The notes under the pieces: model-generated
What the model saw: the letters and a program-made list of their open reading frames with translations, nothing else
Databases searched by the model: none
Told to the model about the DNA's origin: nothing
Assembly (NCBI GenBank): GCA_000023725.1
Contig: CP001673.1
Span: 444,342 to 508,341 of the forward strand
Direction of reading: 5' to 3'
From: Flavobacteriaceae bacterium 3519-10
Lineage (GTDB): Bacteria; Bacteroidota; Bacteroidia; Flavobacteriales; Weeksellaceae
DNA length: 64,000 nucleotides
Program-made: the position numbers and the translations under genes
Shown: one piece after another, positions 33,350 to 41,802 of the stretch
Numbering within the stretch: the first letter of the stretch is position 1
Layout of the letters: each line of letters begins with the position of its first letter

Positions 33350-33979
33350 ATGGAAATGTTCGGAAGAGATTTGGTTAAAAAAATTCAGGATGCGGAATTG
33401 CCTGGTGAAAATGCCCACGGAATTTATTCGCCGCCTTACCGCCCAATTTTCTCGTATGAAGAAATCCTCGCAAGAAATCCGAAATTTGCTGCCGTAAATA
33501 TCTTGCTTTACCTTAAAGATAATGAGTGGTATTTCCCGCTGATTGTAAGAAGTACGCACGAACGCGACCGACACAGTGGCCAGATCTCCCTGCCGGGCGG
33601 CAAGAAAGAAGATTTCGATCCGGATTTTGCTCAGACCGCAAAACGCGAAACTTCCGAAGAAGTAGGCATTGAGGAGCATTACATCAGGATTATCCGCGAA
33701 ATGTCGCCGATGTATATTCCACCGAGCAATTTTTACGTGAAGACATTTGTGTCTTACACTAAAAAGAATCCGGTGTTTTTGCTGCAGGAATCTGAGGCTG
33801 TGGAACTGATTGAATTTCCGGTAGGTTCGCTGCTAAATCTCGACGATAAACCGCAGATGATGGTCTTGCCGAGTACACGTGGAGTAGAAGTGCCGGTGAT
33901 TGATTTTAACGGCTATCTTATTTGGGGCGCCACATCAATGATTTTAAGTGAATTCAGCAATCTGATGAAAAAATTGTAA
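33350..33979 (+). CDS. Nudix hydrolase, probable coenzyme A pyrophosphatase
   Basis: The 209-residue protein has a complete Nudix box (GGKKEDFDPDFAQTAKRETS followed by EEVGI, residues ~82-104). Just before it is the segment LIVRSTHERDRHSGQISLPGG, which corresponds to the extra motif of NudL/PCD1-type enzymes that split CoA and acyl-CoA into phosphopantetheine and adenosine-3',5'-bisphosphate. Cytosolic, no signal. The acyltransferase gene starts 24 nt after its end, so the two probably form a unit. Confidence 0.88.
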   Translation: MEMFGRDLVKKIQDAELPGENAHGIYSPPYRPIFSYEEILARNPKFAAVNILLYLKDNEWYFPLIVRSTHERDRHSGQISLPGGKKEDFDPDFAQTAKRETSEEVGIEEHYIRIIREMSPMYIPPSNFYVKTFVSYTKKNPVFLLQESEAVELIEFPVGSLLNLDDKPQMMVLPSTRGVEVPVIDFNGYLIWGATSMILSEFSNLMKKL

Positions 33980-34003
33980 ATTCGCAGCTATGTTTAACTG
34001 ATA

Positions 34004-34804
34004 ATGGCGAAGAAAAATATATTCACAGACGCGTTCGGCAACCTGTATTTCCTTAAAAGGTTAATCATCATCATATTGGGCGTTGTGTCGTACAGGAGGT
34101 TCAACGGTTTCAACAAACTGAAGATTACGGGTACCGAAAATTTACAGGACCTTCCGGGCTCCAACGTGCTTTTTGTTTCGAATCACCAGACTTATTTTGC
34201 AGATGTAGCGGCAATGTATCATGCATTCTGCGCGGTAAACAACGGGTATCTGAACACGATTAAAAACCCTGTTTATCTGCTGAATCCTAAAGTAGATTTT
34301 TATTATGTGGCGGCCGAAGAGACCATGAATAAAGGTCTGATGACTAAAATTTTCAAGCTTGCCGGTGCTGTTACGGTGAAAAGAACCTGGCGTGCCGAAG
34401 GATCGAACGTAAACCGCATGGTGGATCTTACAGAAGTTGAAAACATTATGAAAGCCCTCGACAACGGCTGGGTGATCACCTTTCCGCAAGGTACAACGTC
34501 CGCTTTTGCACAGGGAAGAAAGGGCACCGCGAAACTTGTAAAAAACCAAAGACCGATTGTAATTCCGATAAAAATAAACGGTTTCCGCCGCGCTTTCGAT
34601 AAGAAAGGTCTGCGTGTGAAAGTGACGGGTGTGAAGCCTACCATGGAATTTAAAGCACCGCTGGACATAGACTACGACAAGGATGACGCTCAATGCATCC
34701 TGAATAAAATAATGGTCGCAATAGAACAGACAGAAGATTTCAACCTTCTGCATGATTACGACCTAGAGCTAAAAGCCCAAAAATCTGAGGAAACTTTATC
34801 CTAA
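34004..34804 (+). CDS. 1-acyl-sn-glycerol-3-phosphate acyltransferase-like protein (PlsC family)
   Basis: The 266-residue membrane-associated acyltransferase carries the catalytic His-x4-Asp motif in VSNHQTYFADVAA near residue 60, a second block around AGAVTVKRTWRAEG, and the third block FPQGTTSAFAQGRKGTAKLV. It should acylate lysophosphatidate or another lyso-lipid at the inner membrane. FPQGTTS in place of FPEGTRS is a departure from classic PlsC, so the acceptor may differ. It lies between the Nudix gene and a lipoprotein gene on one strand. Confidence 0.87.
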   Translation: MAKKNIFTDAFGNLYFLKRLIIIILGVVSYRRFNGFNKLKITGTENLQDLPGSNVLFVSNHQTYFADVAAMYHAFCAVNNGYLNTIKNPVYLLNPKVDFYYVAAEETMNKGLMTKIFKLAGAVTVKRTWRAEGSNVNRMVDLTEVENIMKALDNGWVITFPQGTTSAFAQGRKGTAKLVKNQRPIVIPIKINGFRRAFDKKGLRVKVTGVKPTMEFKAPLDIDYDKDDAQCILNKIMVAIEQTEDFNLLHDYDLELKAQKSEETLS

Positions 34805-34820
34805 TATTTAATAAGCCTAC

Positions 34821-35261
34821 ATGAAAAGATTGATTGCATTATGTGTATTTCTGGCACTTGCCGCGTGTAATTCCCAGGAGAAATATTCAGATTTCGATTA
34901 CAGCTATTCGCGCAGCGGCGGTTACGCACCCATCTATGAAAATCTTTGGATCAAAGGAGATTCTGCACACTATTCGTTAGAAGGTGAAGGGAAAAAAGTG
35001 AAGAAAGACTTTAAACTTACAGCGCAGGAACTGAAGCAAATCGACGATGCACTCGCGCGGAATAATTTCCGGATGATTCAGGAAGATTACAAAAAAGTGT
35101 ACGACAGAGTTTCAACCGCAATTTACGTTAAAAAAGGCCCCGAATCCGGCCGTAAATCAGATGCTTCATTTATTATGGAGGCTGATAAAGCGCGATGGGA
35201 TGATGTAGTGAGGGTATTTGAGAATATAATTGAAACTAAAGTTCCAACTGCTTCGAAATAA
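34821..35261 (+). CDS. Lipoprotein of unknown function
   Basis: The 146-residue product begins with a lipoprotein signal (MKRLIALCVFLALAAC, Cys16). The mature part is charged (EGKKVKKDFKLTAQELKQIDDALARNNF) and mixes strand-like and helical stretches. I do not recognise a family. It begins 16 nt after the acyltransferase gene and ends 7 nt before the next one, so all four genes from the Nudix gene onwards probably share a transcript. Confidence 0.7.
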   Translation: MKRLIALCVFLALAACNSQEKYSDFDYSYSRSGGYAPIYENLWIKGDSAHYSLEGEGKKVKKDFKLTAQELKQIDDALARNNFRMIQEDYKKVYDRVSTAIYVKKGPESGRKSDASFIMEADKARWDDVVRVFENIIETKVPTASK

Positions 35262-35268
35262 TTTTCAG

Positions 35269-35805
35269 ATGGTATCAACCGGAAACTTCCAGTCGGAAAA
35301 CTTTAGGACCAGAGTGTTGATCTTGTCTTCATCTGTTGATCATTCGGTGTTCATTAAGCAGATATTCGATTTTCACGGCAAAAGCGTAGATTGGTCCGGC
35401 GCCGGTTCACACAGCGCGAAAAGTGATTTTACAGTTCTGCAGACGTCTGATGTTACTGAAGCGGTTCATTTTAAACCTACCATCGTACTTATTTCATCTG
35501 AAATTGCAGACACAGATTCGGCTCCCGTATTCAGCCATATCACGCCTGGCGGCGTGCTTGTTTATCCGCAGTCTTTCGAAGCTGTTGTGGAGCAGGCCAA
35601 TGTGTATTTCCGAAAGTTGCCCTATTCTCCTACAGATTTGAACGAAAAAGGCGGCACGCAATATCTGCATACTGATATGGGCGATCTTCCGGTTTCGGGG
35701 CTTGAGGTTGGCGTTCTGGCCGATCTGGATGGCATTAAGCTCTTCTGTGCTCAGTTTGGTATTATGGAAGAGCAGTTTTATGAAGCGCTCGCGGAATTGG
35801 CGTAA
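35269..35805 (+). CDS. Cytosolic protein of unknown function
   Basis: The 178-residue protein starts at 35269 (MVSTGNFQSENFRTRVLILS). It alternates strands and helices in a Rossmann-like way: RVLILSSSVDHSVFIKQIF, KPTIVLISSEIADTDSAPVF, GGVLVYPQSFEAVVEQANVYF. I do not recognise a family or any catalytic motif. It ends in a helical region (GIMEEQFYEALAELA). It is the last gene of the apparent Nudix-plsC-lipoprotein unit, just before a terminator. Confidence 0.65.
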   Translation: MVSTGNFQSENFRTRVLILSSSVDHSVFIKQIFDFHGKSVDWSGAGSHSAKSDFTVLQTSDVTEAVHFKPTIVLISSEIADTDSAPVFSHITPGGVLVYPQSFEAVVEQANVYFRKLPYSPTDLNEKGGTQYLHTDMGDLPVSGLEVGVLADLDGIKLFCAQFGIMEEQFYEALAELA

Positions 35806-35838
35806 AGACAGCTTTCATTTGATTAATGTGCAAAAAAA

Positions 35839-35870
35839 AAGCAACCGATAAAGGTTGCTTAATTTTTTTT
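35839..35870. terminator. Bidirectional terminator before rpsO
   Basis: AAGCAACC and GGTTGCTT form an 8-bp stem around GATAAA, with A before it and T after it. It serves convergent genes on both strands. Confidence 0.85.
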
Positions 35871-35879
35871 GCCTGAAGA

Positions 35880-36149
35880 TTATTTTCTCAAGCCTAATTC
35901 AGCGATGATCGCACGGTATCTTGCAATATCTTTCTTCTTTAGATAATCTAAAAGTGCTTTTCTTTTACCTACCAAAGCAACAAGAGAACGCTCAGTTGCG
36001 TAGTCTTTATGGTTAGCCTTAAGGTGCGAAGATAAATGGTTGATTCTGTACGTGAAAAGAGCCACTTGCCCTTCCGCGCTTCCGGTATCTGCGTCAGATT
36101 TTCCGTGTTTTGCGAAGATTTCTTTCTTCTTGTCAGTTGTTAAGTACAT
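35880..36149 (-). CDS. rpsO: 30S ribosomal protein S15
   Basis: The 89-residue protein is full-length S15: GSAEGQVALFTYRINHLSSHLKANHKDYATERSLVALVGKRKALLDYLKKKD contains the rRNA-contacting helices. It binds the central domain of 16S rRNA early in 30S assembly. In many bacteria rpsO is next to pnp; here pnp lies about 16 kb away and rpsO has its own well-formed promoter. Confidence 0.98.
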   Translation of the reverse strand: MYLTTDKKKEIFAKHGKSDADTGSAEGQVALFTYRINHLSSHLKANHKDYATERSLVALVGKRKALLDYLKKKDIARYRAIIAELGLRK

Positions 36150-36184
36150 TCCAATATTGTTTAATGATTATTATGTAACGGGTG

Positions 36185-36215
36185 CAAAAGTACAACAAAT
36201 CAAGGTATCTGGCAA
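36185..36215 (-). promoter_or_regulatory. rpsO promoter
   Basis: On the minus strand TTG (plus 36213-36215), a 20-nt spacer and TACTTTTG (plus 36185-36192) give a good Bacteroidetes promoter, with a leader of about 30 nt. Confidence 0.65.
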
Positions 36216-36278
36216 TCATTTATTTGCATTAAAAACAAGGCATTGTTTAATCCTGTTAAATTTTTCTTAAAATTTCGC

Positions 36279-36308
36279 TTGAAAACACATCAGCTGGCTG
36301 TATTTTTG
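36279..36308 (+). promoter_or_regulatory. Promoter for the lipoprotein gene at 36324
   Basis: TTG at 36279-36281, a 19-nt spacer and TATTTTTG at 36301-36308 match the Bacteroidetes consensus exactly. The ATG follows 15 nt later. Confidence 0.75.
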
Positions 36309-36323
36309 TAGTGTCAATTACAA

Positions 36324-36902
36324 ATGAAAAATTTCTGCTTTTTTGCCGTATGCGTAGGTGCCTTGGTCCTTCTGTCTGCGTGCCATTCAATGCAGGCCCA
36401 AAGCGGCTCGGCTTTAAAGTCTGTAAAAAATCAAACCGTAATTTACTTTAATCCCACGGTTTTCCCGGATATCGAGGAGATCAGGGAACCGACGTATTCT
36501 GCATTTTTCACCGCGGTTACAGAGCGTGTAGCGCGCAACCGGAACTACAAGATGATGAAGATTGACGACCTGCTGTCATACGATTCAGTCGATGCACCTT
36601 CTTTAAAGCAATACTGTGCACATAACAATGCAGCTTTCGCGGTAGTTCCTAAAGTTAAATATTTTAAAGTCGGCTTCGGAAAATATGTTTTTTCTAATCA
36701 GGTGGTCGTAAGTCTGAAACTGTATGACGCTCACGGGAGACTCGTTGCAGAAAGCGATTACGATACTTACAAAAAGAAAGCGCGTATGCTGGGATCAGCC
36801 GAAAATTCAATTAAAATAGGTACCGAAGGCGCTATGAAACTGTTAGGAAAAACACTTAGGCAGTCAAAAGTCAGTGCCATTTCGTTTTCTGAAAACAACT
36901 GA
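36324..36902 (+). CDS. Lipoprotein of unknown function
   Basis: The 192-residue product has a lipoprotein signal (CVGALVLLSACHS, with Cys20 as the lipid-bearing residue). The mature domain contains KNQTVIYFNPTVFPDIEEIREPTYSAFFTAVTERVARNRNY and AAFAVVPKVKYFKVGFGKYVFSNQVVVSLKLYDAHGRLVAESDYDTY, which looks like a compact alpha/beta domain similar in feel to other periplasmic lipoproteins with an ATPase-independent assembly role, but I cannot name it. It has an exact-consensus promoter and stands alone before mgtE. Confidence 0.7.
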   Translation: MKNFCFFAVCVGALVLLSACHSMQAQSGSALKSVKNQTVIYFNPTVFPDIEEIREPTYSAFFTAVTERVARNRNYKMMKIDDLLSYDSVDAPSLKQYCAHNNAAFAVVPKVKYFKVGFGKYVFSNQVVVSLKLYDAHGRLVAESDYDTYKKKARMLGSAENSIKIGTEGAMKLLGKTLRQSKVSAISFSENN

Positions 36903-36949
36903 ATCCTGTTCTGATCCTAATGCATTTCGGTGCTCTGAAGTTTTTTGGC

Positions 36950-36957
36950 TATTTTTG
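36950..36957 (+). promoter_or_regulatory. -7 box for mgtE
   Basis: TATTTTTG matches the consensus and lies 17 nt before the proposed TTG start at 36975. It argues against the longer reading starting at 36945, which would begin inside the promoter. Confidence 0.5.
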
Positions 36958-36974
36958 CAGCACAAAAAACACCT

Positions 36975-38294
36975 TTGGAGACACAGGAACTTATTTTCAA
37001 TCCCGCAGATATTGCCGAAACGCTGAGCGAACTTCCCGTTAAAGAGCGGGTTTTGGCATTTCTGAAAGTTCCCAAACAGTATAAAGCTGAAGTTTTTTCG
37101 CATCTTGAACCCGATTTTCAGGAGGAAACCATCCGCAGCATCGGCAGCGAGGATGTTTCTGAGATTCTGAACGCGATGACGCCCGATGACCGTACCGCGC
37201 TGTTCGAGGATTTTCCGGATGAACTCATTAAATATTCCATCAATCATCTTAATCCGCAGGAAAGACGTATCGCGCTGAAACTTCTCGGCTACGATTCCGA
37301 TTCCATCGCCCGGCTGATGACGCCTTACTACATCCAGATCCGAAAAGAATGGACGGTGAAAAGATGCCTGCAACAGATTAAAAAAGTGGGTAAAAAGATG
37401 GAAACCATGAATCATCTTTACGTGGTAGACGAAAGAAACCAGCTGATAGACGACATTGCGATTGGTTCGCTGTTGCTTGCCGAAGAAGACACGCTGATTT
37501 CCGATATCACCGACAACCATTTCGTCGCGATCACAACAACCACTTCAAAGGAAGATGCTGTGCAGTATTTCGAAAAGTACGACCGTACCGCACTTCCCAT
37601 TGTTACCGAAGCGGGAGTTTTGGTCGGAATTGTAACGATTGACGATATCCTGGACCAGATTGAACAGCAGAATACCGAAGATATCCAGAAGTTCGGGGGT
37701 ATGGAAGCGCTCGATGATCCGTACCGGCAGACGCACTGGTTCGAAATGATTAAAAAACGCGGGTTCTGGCTGATTTTATTATTCTTCTTTCAACTTCTCA
37801 CGGCTTCCGCGATGGGTTATTTTGAAGATGAAATTCAAAAAGCAGTTGTTTTAACCTTATTTGTGCCGCTGATTATTTCGAGTGGCGGAAACACCGGGTC
37901 GCAGGCTGCAACACTCATTATCCGGGCAATGGCGCTACAGGAAATTACGGTGAAGGACTGGTGGATTGTCATCAAGAAAGAAGTAATCACCGGTCTGTTC
38001 TTAGGTGGGATTCTTGGCATCCTGGGTTTTGTAAGGATTTGGGTATGGCAGGTTCTCGGATGGTTCGATTATGGTGAATATTGGGCGTTCATCGGCCTTA
38101 GCGTGGGCCTTTCACTTACGATGATCGTGATGTGGGGTACGCTTTCGGGTTCAATGGTTCCGTTTGTGCTTAAACGTTTCAATCTCGATCCCGCGACATC
38201 ATCCGCGCCTTTTGTAGCAACTTTGGTGGATGTTACGGGTCTGCTGATCTACTTTTCGCTGGCAGGTCTCCTGCTTACAGGTAAACTTCTTTAA
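36975..38294 (+). CDS. mgtE: Magnesium transporter MgtE
   Basis: The 439-residue protein has the MgtE layout: an N-terminal helical domain ([25 protein letters not shown]), two CBS domains (residues ~130-250, with [19 protein letters not shown]) that sense cytosolic magnesium, and five membrane helices carrying [23 protein letters not shown] and [15 protein letters not shown]. No ATG fits the family N-terminus; I place the start at TTG 36975 ([10 protein letters not shown]). The upstream leader is too short for an M-box riboswitch. Confidence 0.93.
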   Translation: METQELIFNPADIAETLSELPVKERVLAFLKVPKQYKAEVFSHLEPDFQEETIRSIGSEDVSEILNAMTPDDRTALFEDFPDELIKYSINHLNPQERRIALKLLGYDSDSIARLMTPYYIQIRKEWTVKRCLQQIKKVGKKMETMNHLYVVDERNQLIDDIAIGSLLLAEEDTLISDITDNHFVAITTTTSKEDAVQYFEKYDRTALPIVTEAGVLVGIVTIDDILDQIEQQNTEDIQKFGGMEALDDPYRQTHWFEMIKKRGFWLILLFFFQLLTASAMGYFEDEIQKAVVLTLFVPLIISSGGNTGSQAATLIIRAMALQEITVKDWWIVIKKEVITGLFLGGILGILGFVRIWVWQVLGWFDYGEYWAFIGLSVGLSLTMIVMWGTLSGSMVPFVLKRFNLDPATSSAPFVATLVDVTGLLIYFSLAGLLLTGKLL

Positions 38295-38305
38295 ACAATG
38301 ATCTG

Positions 38306-39025
38306 ATGAGAATCATTTCGCTGGTTCCGAGTATCACTGAAACTCTTTTCGATTTAGGGGCTGATGAAATTGTGGGCAGAACCAAGTTTTGTATTCATCC
38401 AAAAGATAAGGTCAGTGATGTTGAAATAATAGGTGGCACCAAGAATGTAAATATTCAGAAAATAATCAATCTCGAGCCTGATCTGATTATTGCAAACAAA
38501 GAAGAAAATGTAAAAGAACAGATTGTTGAACTTCAGCAATCTTTCAAAGTTTTGCTTACGGATATATCGACGCTTGAAGACAATTACTATCTTCTTAAAA
38601 CGCTTGGGAATCTTTTGGGTAAGCAGGAAATTGCGCAGAAATACAACTCCAAAATCAATGAGATCTTCAACGGTTTGCAAATCTCGGAGAAGAAATCCTG
38701 TGTGTATCTGATTTGGAAAAATCCTTATATGACGGTGGGCGGAGACACTTTTATTCATGCCGTTCTCCAACAAGCGGGTTTCGAAAACATCTTTAAAGAT
38801 CAGCGCCGATATCCCGAGATTTCGGTGGAGCAGATGAAAGGCGCTGAGTATATTTTCCTGTCTTCAGAACCTTTTCCGTTTAAAGAAAAACATGTGGATG
38901 AACTTCAAAAACTATTGCCGGGCAGCAGGATTATTCTGGTCGACGGCGAGGCATTTTCCTGGTACGGAACGCATCTGGCGAAATGTGAAGACTATTTTAA
39001 AAAACTGGCAGGAAACATCACATAA
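38306..39025 (+). CDS. BtuF-like helical-backbone metal receptor protein, no signal peptide
   Basis: The 239-residue protein has the substrate-binding fold of cobalamin/siderophore ABC systems: MRIISLVPSITETLFDLGADEIVGRTKFC, EPDLIIANKEENVKEQI, and WKNPYMTVGGDTFIHAVLQQAGFENIF. Unlike BtuF it starts straight at the first strand and has no signal peptide or lipobox, so it appears cytosolic. No ABC permease or ATPase is next to it. It begins 11 nt after mgtE, suggesting joint transcription. A role in cytosolic corrinoid or metal handling is inference. Confidence 0.85.
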   Translation: MRIISLVPSITETLFDLGADEIVGRTKFCIHPKDKVSDVEIIGGTKNVNIQKIINLEPDLIIANKEENVKEQIVELQQSFKVLLTDISTLEDNYYLLKTLGNLLGKQEIAQKYNSKINEIFNGLQISEKKSCVYLIWKNPYMTVGGDTFIHAVLQQAGFENIFKDQRRYPEISVEQMKGAEYIFLSSEPFPFKEKHVDELQKLLPGSRIILVDGEAFSWYGTHLAKCEDYFKKLAGNIT

Positions 39026-39030
39026 AAAAA

Positions 39031-39057
39031 GGCTTCTCGCGAAGCCCTGTTTTTTTC
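39031..39057 (+). terminator. Terminator after the BtuF-like gene
   Basis: GGCTTC and GAAGCC form a stem around TCGC, followed by CTG and T to 39057. Preceding A gives a T-run for dapA on the other strand. Confidence 0.75.
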
Positions 39058-39061
39058 TTAA

Positions 39062-39934
39062 TTAAATTTTCGCCATCGCGGCTTTTATTTTCTGTTTCAA
39101 ACCTTCGCTTGCTTCCACAAGTGGCAACCTCAGATAGTTTTGGATGATTCCCTTCTCTGCCAAAACGGTTTTAATGCCTGCCGGATTTCCTTCAGCGAAG
39201 ATAAGTCTTGTGATTTCCACTAAACTGTTGTGGATCTTGTAAGCTTGATCCACTTTACGGTCTAGCGCAAGCTGAACCATCTCTGAAAATTCTTTGGGAT
39301 AACCCTGCCCGATTACCGATATCACACCATTACCGCCAGCTAAAGTTACAGGAAGTGTAAATTCGTCGTCGCCGGAAACCAGGTTAAAGTGTGCAGGTTT
39401 AAGCCTTAAAATATCGAAATACTGTAAAATATTAGGTGCGGCTTCTTTAATCATGATGAGATTCGGAAATTCTTCAGCGAGTCTTAAAGTTGTTGAAGCT
39501 TCAATGTTTTGGCCGGTTCTGGATGGAACGTTATAAATAATTATCTTTTTTCCGGTTCCTGCCAACATTTTATAATGTTGGTAAAGACCTTCCTGATTGG
39601 GTCTGTTGTAATACGGCGACACAGAAAGAACCGCTTCGAAGGCTGAAAGATCAGTCTCCTCGATCTGTTTTTTCACTTCCATCGTATTGTTTCCGCCAAT
39701 ACCCAAAACCAACGGTACACGTTTGTTATTGGCTTTGATGATATGGTTGATCACTTCGCTTTTTTCCTGATCAGAAAGTGTGGCAGCCTCAGCCGTTGTT
39801 CCAAGCACTACCAGATAACTGGTGCCGTTTTCAATGTTGAAATCGACAAGCTTTGTGAGTGAATCAAAATCAACGCTAAGATCTTCGTTAAAAGGCGTTA
39901 CCAACGCAACACCAACTCCTTTTAAAATGCTCAT
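39062..39934 (-). CDS. dapA: 4-hydroxy-tetrahydrodipicolinate synthase
   Basis: The 290-residue TIM-barrel aldolase condenses pyruvate with aspartate semialdehyde on the way to lysine and meso-diaminopimelate. The Schiff-base Lys lies in NLIMIKEAAPN near residue 161, the proton-relay Tyr in IIIYNVPSRTGQNI near 133, and the family opening is KGVGVALVTPFNEDLSVDFDSL with GTTAEAATLS. It is monocistronic, with a TATTTTTG box about 20 nt upstream (plus 39954-39961). Confidence 0.97.
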   Translation of the reverse strand: MSILKGVGVALVTPFNEDLSVDFDSLTKLVDFNIENGTSYLVVLGTTAEAATLSDQEKSEVINHIIKANNKRVPLVLGIGGNNTMEVKKQIEETDLSAFEAVLSVSPYYNRPNQEGLYQHYKMLAGTGKKIIIYNVPSRTGQNIEASTTLRLAEEFPNLIMIKEAAPNILQYFDILRLKPAHFNLVSGDDEFTLPVTLAGGNGVISVIGQGYPKEFSEMVQLALDRKVDQAYKIHNSLVEITRLIFAEGNPAGIKTVLAEKGIIQNYLRLPLVEASEGLKQKIKAAMAKI

Positions 39935-40016
39935 TTTTTTGTAATTATAGCTTCAAAAATACAAAATTTATTGCGAGAATTCCGTTAAAACGGCCACCGA
40001 ATTATATTCATATCTT

Positions 40017-40024
40017 TATATTTG
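40017..40024 (+). promoter_or_regulatory. -7 promoter box for the split 5'-nucleotidase genes
   Basis: TATATTTG matches the consensus and lies 21 nt before the ATG at 40046. Confidence 0.5.
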
Positions 40025-40045
40025 CAAAAACAGATATTTATCTCC

Positions 40046-40816
40046 ATGAAACATAAATTCCTGCTGCTTGTTCCGGCCCTTTTGCTTATTTCAGCATGCA
40101 GAACGCCGCTTTCAATAGTGCAGACCGAGACGCAAAAGAACATTTCTATTAACGCAGATTTGCCGGAAGACCAGCGCCTCAAAAGCGTTATCGAACCTTA
40201 TAAAAAGGAGGTCGAAGCCAAGATGAATACCAGGATTTCCCACACGTCGGTGGATCTTAACAAGCAGGGCGACAACAGTAATTTGGGTAATCTGCTTGCC
40301 GACTATACTTTCGAAGGCGCGGATAAATGGGCGAAAGATAATGGCATACCTGGCGGCGTGGATGCGGTGGTGATCAATATTGGCGGAATCCGCTCTACAA
40401 TTGGCGCCGGAGATATTCTTACTAGGCATGTTTTTGAAGTGATGCCGTTCGAAAATGAAGTAATTATCGTCAAAATGAAAGGTTCGGATTTGAGTGGGCT
40501 TTTCGATTATTATCTTAAGACTCAAACAAACAATCCGGTTTCCCGGCTGTATATCGAAACCGATAATGGCAACCTTACAAAGCAGCTGATAAATGGAAAA
40601 GAAGTGGTGCCGACGCAGTTTTACTACATCGCAACTTCAGATTATCTGGCTTTAGGCGGCGATAATATGGCGTTTTTTGGTAAAGGAGAAATGATTTCTA
40701 CCGGCATTAAACTCCGGGAACTTTTCCTCGAAAAATTTAAGGCAGATCCCGAAATCGTGCCGCCTGTGGATATCCGATTAAATTTTAAAAACAAAAAAAA
40801 CAGAACCAATGGATAG
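40046..40816 (+). CDS. 5'-nucleotidase C-terminal domain lipoprotein
   Basis: The 256-residue product has a lipoprotein signal (MKHKFLLLVPALLLISAC) and matches only the C-terminal, substrate-binding domain of UshA-type 5'-nucleotidases: NSNLGNLLADYTFEGADKWAKDN, VVINIGGIRSTIGAGDIL, MPFENEVIIVKMKG and YYIATSDYLALGGDNM. It lacks the metallophosphatase domain, which is encoded by the next gene, overlapping by 8 nt. The pair would together form one extracytoplasmic nucleotidase. The start at 40046 gives the lipoprotein signal its normal position. Confidence 0.88.
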   Translation: MKHKFLLLVPALLLISACRTPLSIVQTETQKNISINADLPEDQRLKSVIEPYKKEVEAKMNTRISHTSVDLNKQGDNSNLGNLLADYTFEGADKWAKDNGIPGGVDAVVINIGGIRSTIGAGDILTRHVFEVMPFENEVIIVKMKGSDLSGLFDYYLKTQTNNPVSRLYIETDNGNLTKQLINGKEVVPTQFYYIATSDYLALGGDNMAFFGKGEMISTGIKLRELFLEKFKADPEIVPPVDIRLNFKNKKNRTNG

Positions 40817-41756
40817 AAAGAAATTTCTTAAAACAATTGGTGGCGGTTCGTTAGCACTCACTTTGGCACCGAACATTCTGCTGGCTGAAAACCTGAATCT
40901 GCTGAGCAGCAGCGATAAAAAACTTACGATACTTCATACCAACGACCAGCACAGCCGAATTGAACCTTTCGATTCAACCTACAGCAAAAACCCTAATCAG
41001 GGTGGTTTCGCGAGGCGTGCGGCATTGATACAAAAGATTAGGGAGCAGGATAAAAATGTGCTGCTTCTCGATTCGGGAGATGTTTTTCAGGGAACGCCTT
41101 ATTTTAATTTCTATGGTGGCGAACTGGAATTTAAACTGATGTCGATGATGGGTTATGAAGCGTCTACGATGGGAAATCACGAGTTCGATAATGGTCTCGA
41201 AGGTTTTAAGAAAGCTTTGCCAAGTGCTAAGTTTCCGTTTATTTGCTCTAATTACGATTTCGAAAATACCGTTCTTGAAGGACAGACTGTACCGTATAAA
41301 ATCATTAATAAAAATGGCATCCGTGTCGGGATTTTCGGCCTCGGCATTGAACTCGCCGGTCTCGTAGGCAAAAAGAGTTACGGTGAAACAAAATATCTGG
41401 ATCCTGTTGAGATCGCCCAGCATTATTCGGATCTCCTCAGAAAAGAGAAAAAATGTGATCTGGTTGTTTGTCTTTCGCATCTTGGATACGATTTCCGCGA
41501 TTATCCGACGAAAGTTTCAGATAAGATCCTCGCGGCCAAAACCGATGGCATCGACCTGATTTTGGGTGGACACACGCATACTTTTCTGCCGGAACCACAA
41601 AAAATGAAAAACGTATCAGATCAGACCGTTCTTGTGAATCAGGTGGGTTGGGCCGGACTTCTTTTGGGAAGAATTGACTTTTATTTTGACAAAAACAAAG
41701 CAGTTAAAAATATTTCGTGGCATAACCAAGTTATAGATGATACGATCTTGGTTTAA
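40809..41756 (+). CDS. 5'-nucleotidase-family metallophosphatase domain protein
   Basis: The 315-residue protein is the catalytic N-terminal half of UshA-type enzymes: LTILHTNDQHSRIEPF (first metal motif), LLDSGDVFQGTPYFNFYGG, STMGNHEFDNGLEGF, VVCLSHLGYDF and LILGGHTHTFLPEP. The N-terminus MDRKKFLKTIGGGSLALTLAPNILLA resembles a signal with a KKFLKT start, possibly Tat-type without the full twin-Arg. It overlaps the upstream substrate-binding gene by 8 nt, implying translational coupling and a two-protein enzyme. Confidence 0.9.
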   Translation: MDRKKFLKTIGGGSLALTLAPNILLAENLNLLSSSDKKLTILHTNDQHSRIEPFDSTYSKNPNQGGFARRAALIQKIREQDKNVLLLDSGDVFQGTPYFNFYGGELEFKLMSMMGYEASTMGNHEFDNGLEGFKKALPSAKFPFICSNYDFENTVLEGQTVPYKIINKNGIRVGIFGLGIELAGLVGKKSYGETKYLDPVEIAQHYSDLLRKEKKCDLVVCLSHLGYDFRDYPTKVSDKILAAKTDGIDLILGGHTHTFLPEPQKMKNVSDQTVLVNQVGWAGLLLGRIDFYFDKNKAVKNISWHNQVIDDTILV

Positions 41757-41802
41757 ACCGCAAATAGGCCGGTGCCCTTAGATAAATACACAAGAATTTC
41801 TG

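Noticed and set aside
36903..36974. M-box magnesium riboswitch before mgtE
   Set aside because: Only about 12-15 nt lie between the predicted transcription start and the start codon, far too short for an M-box.
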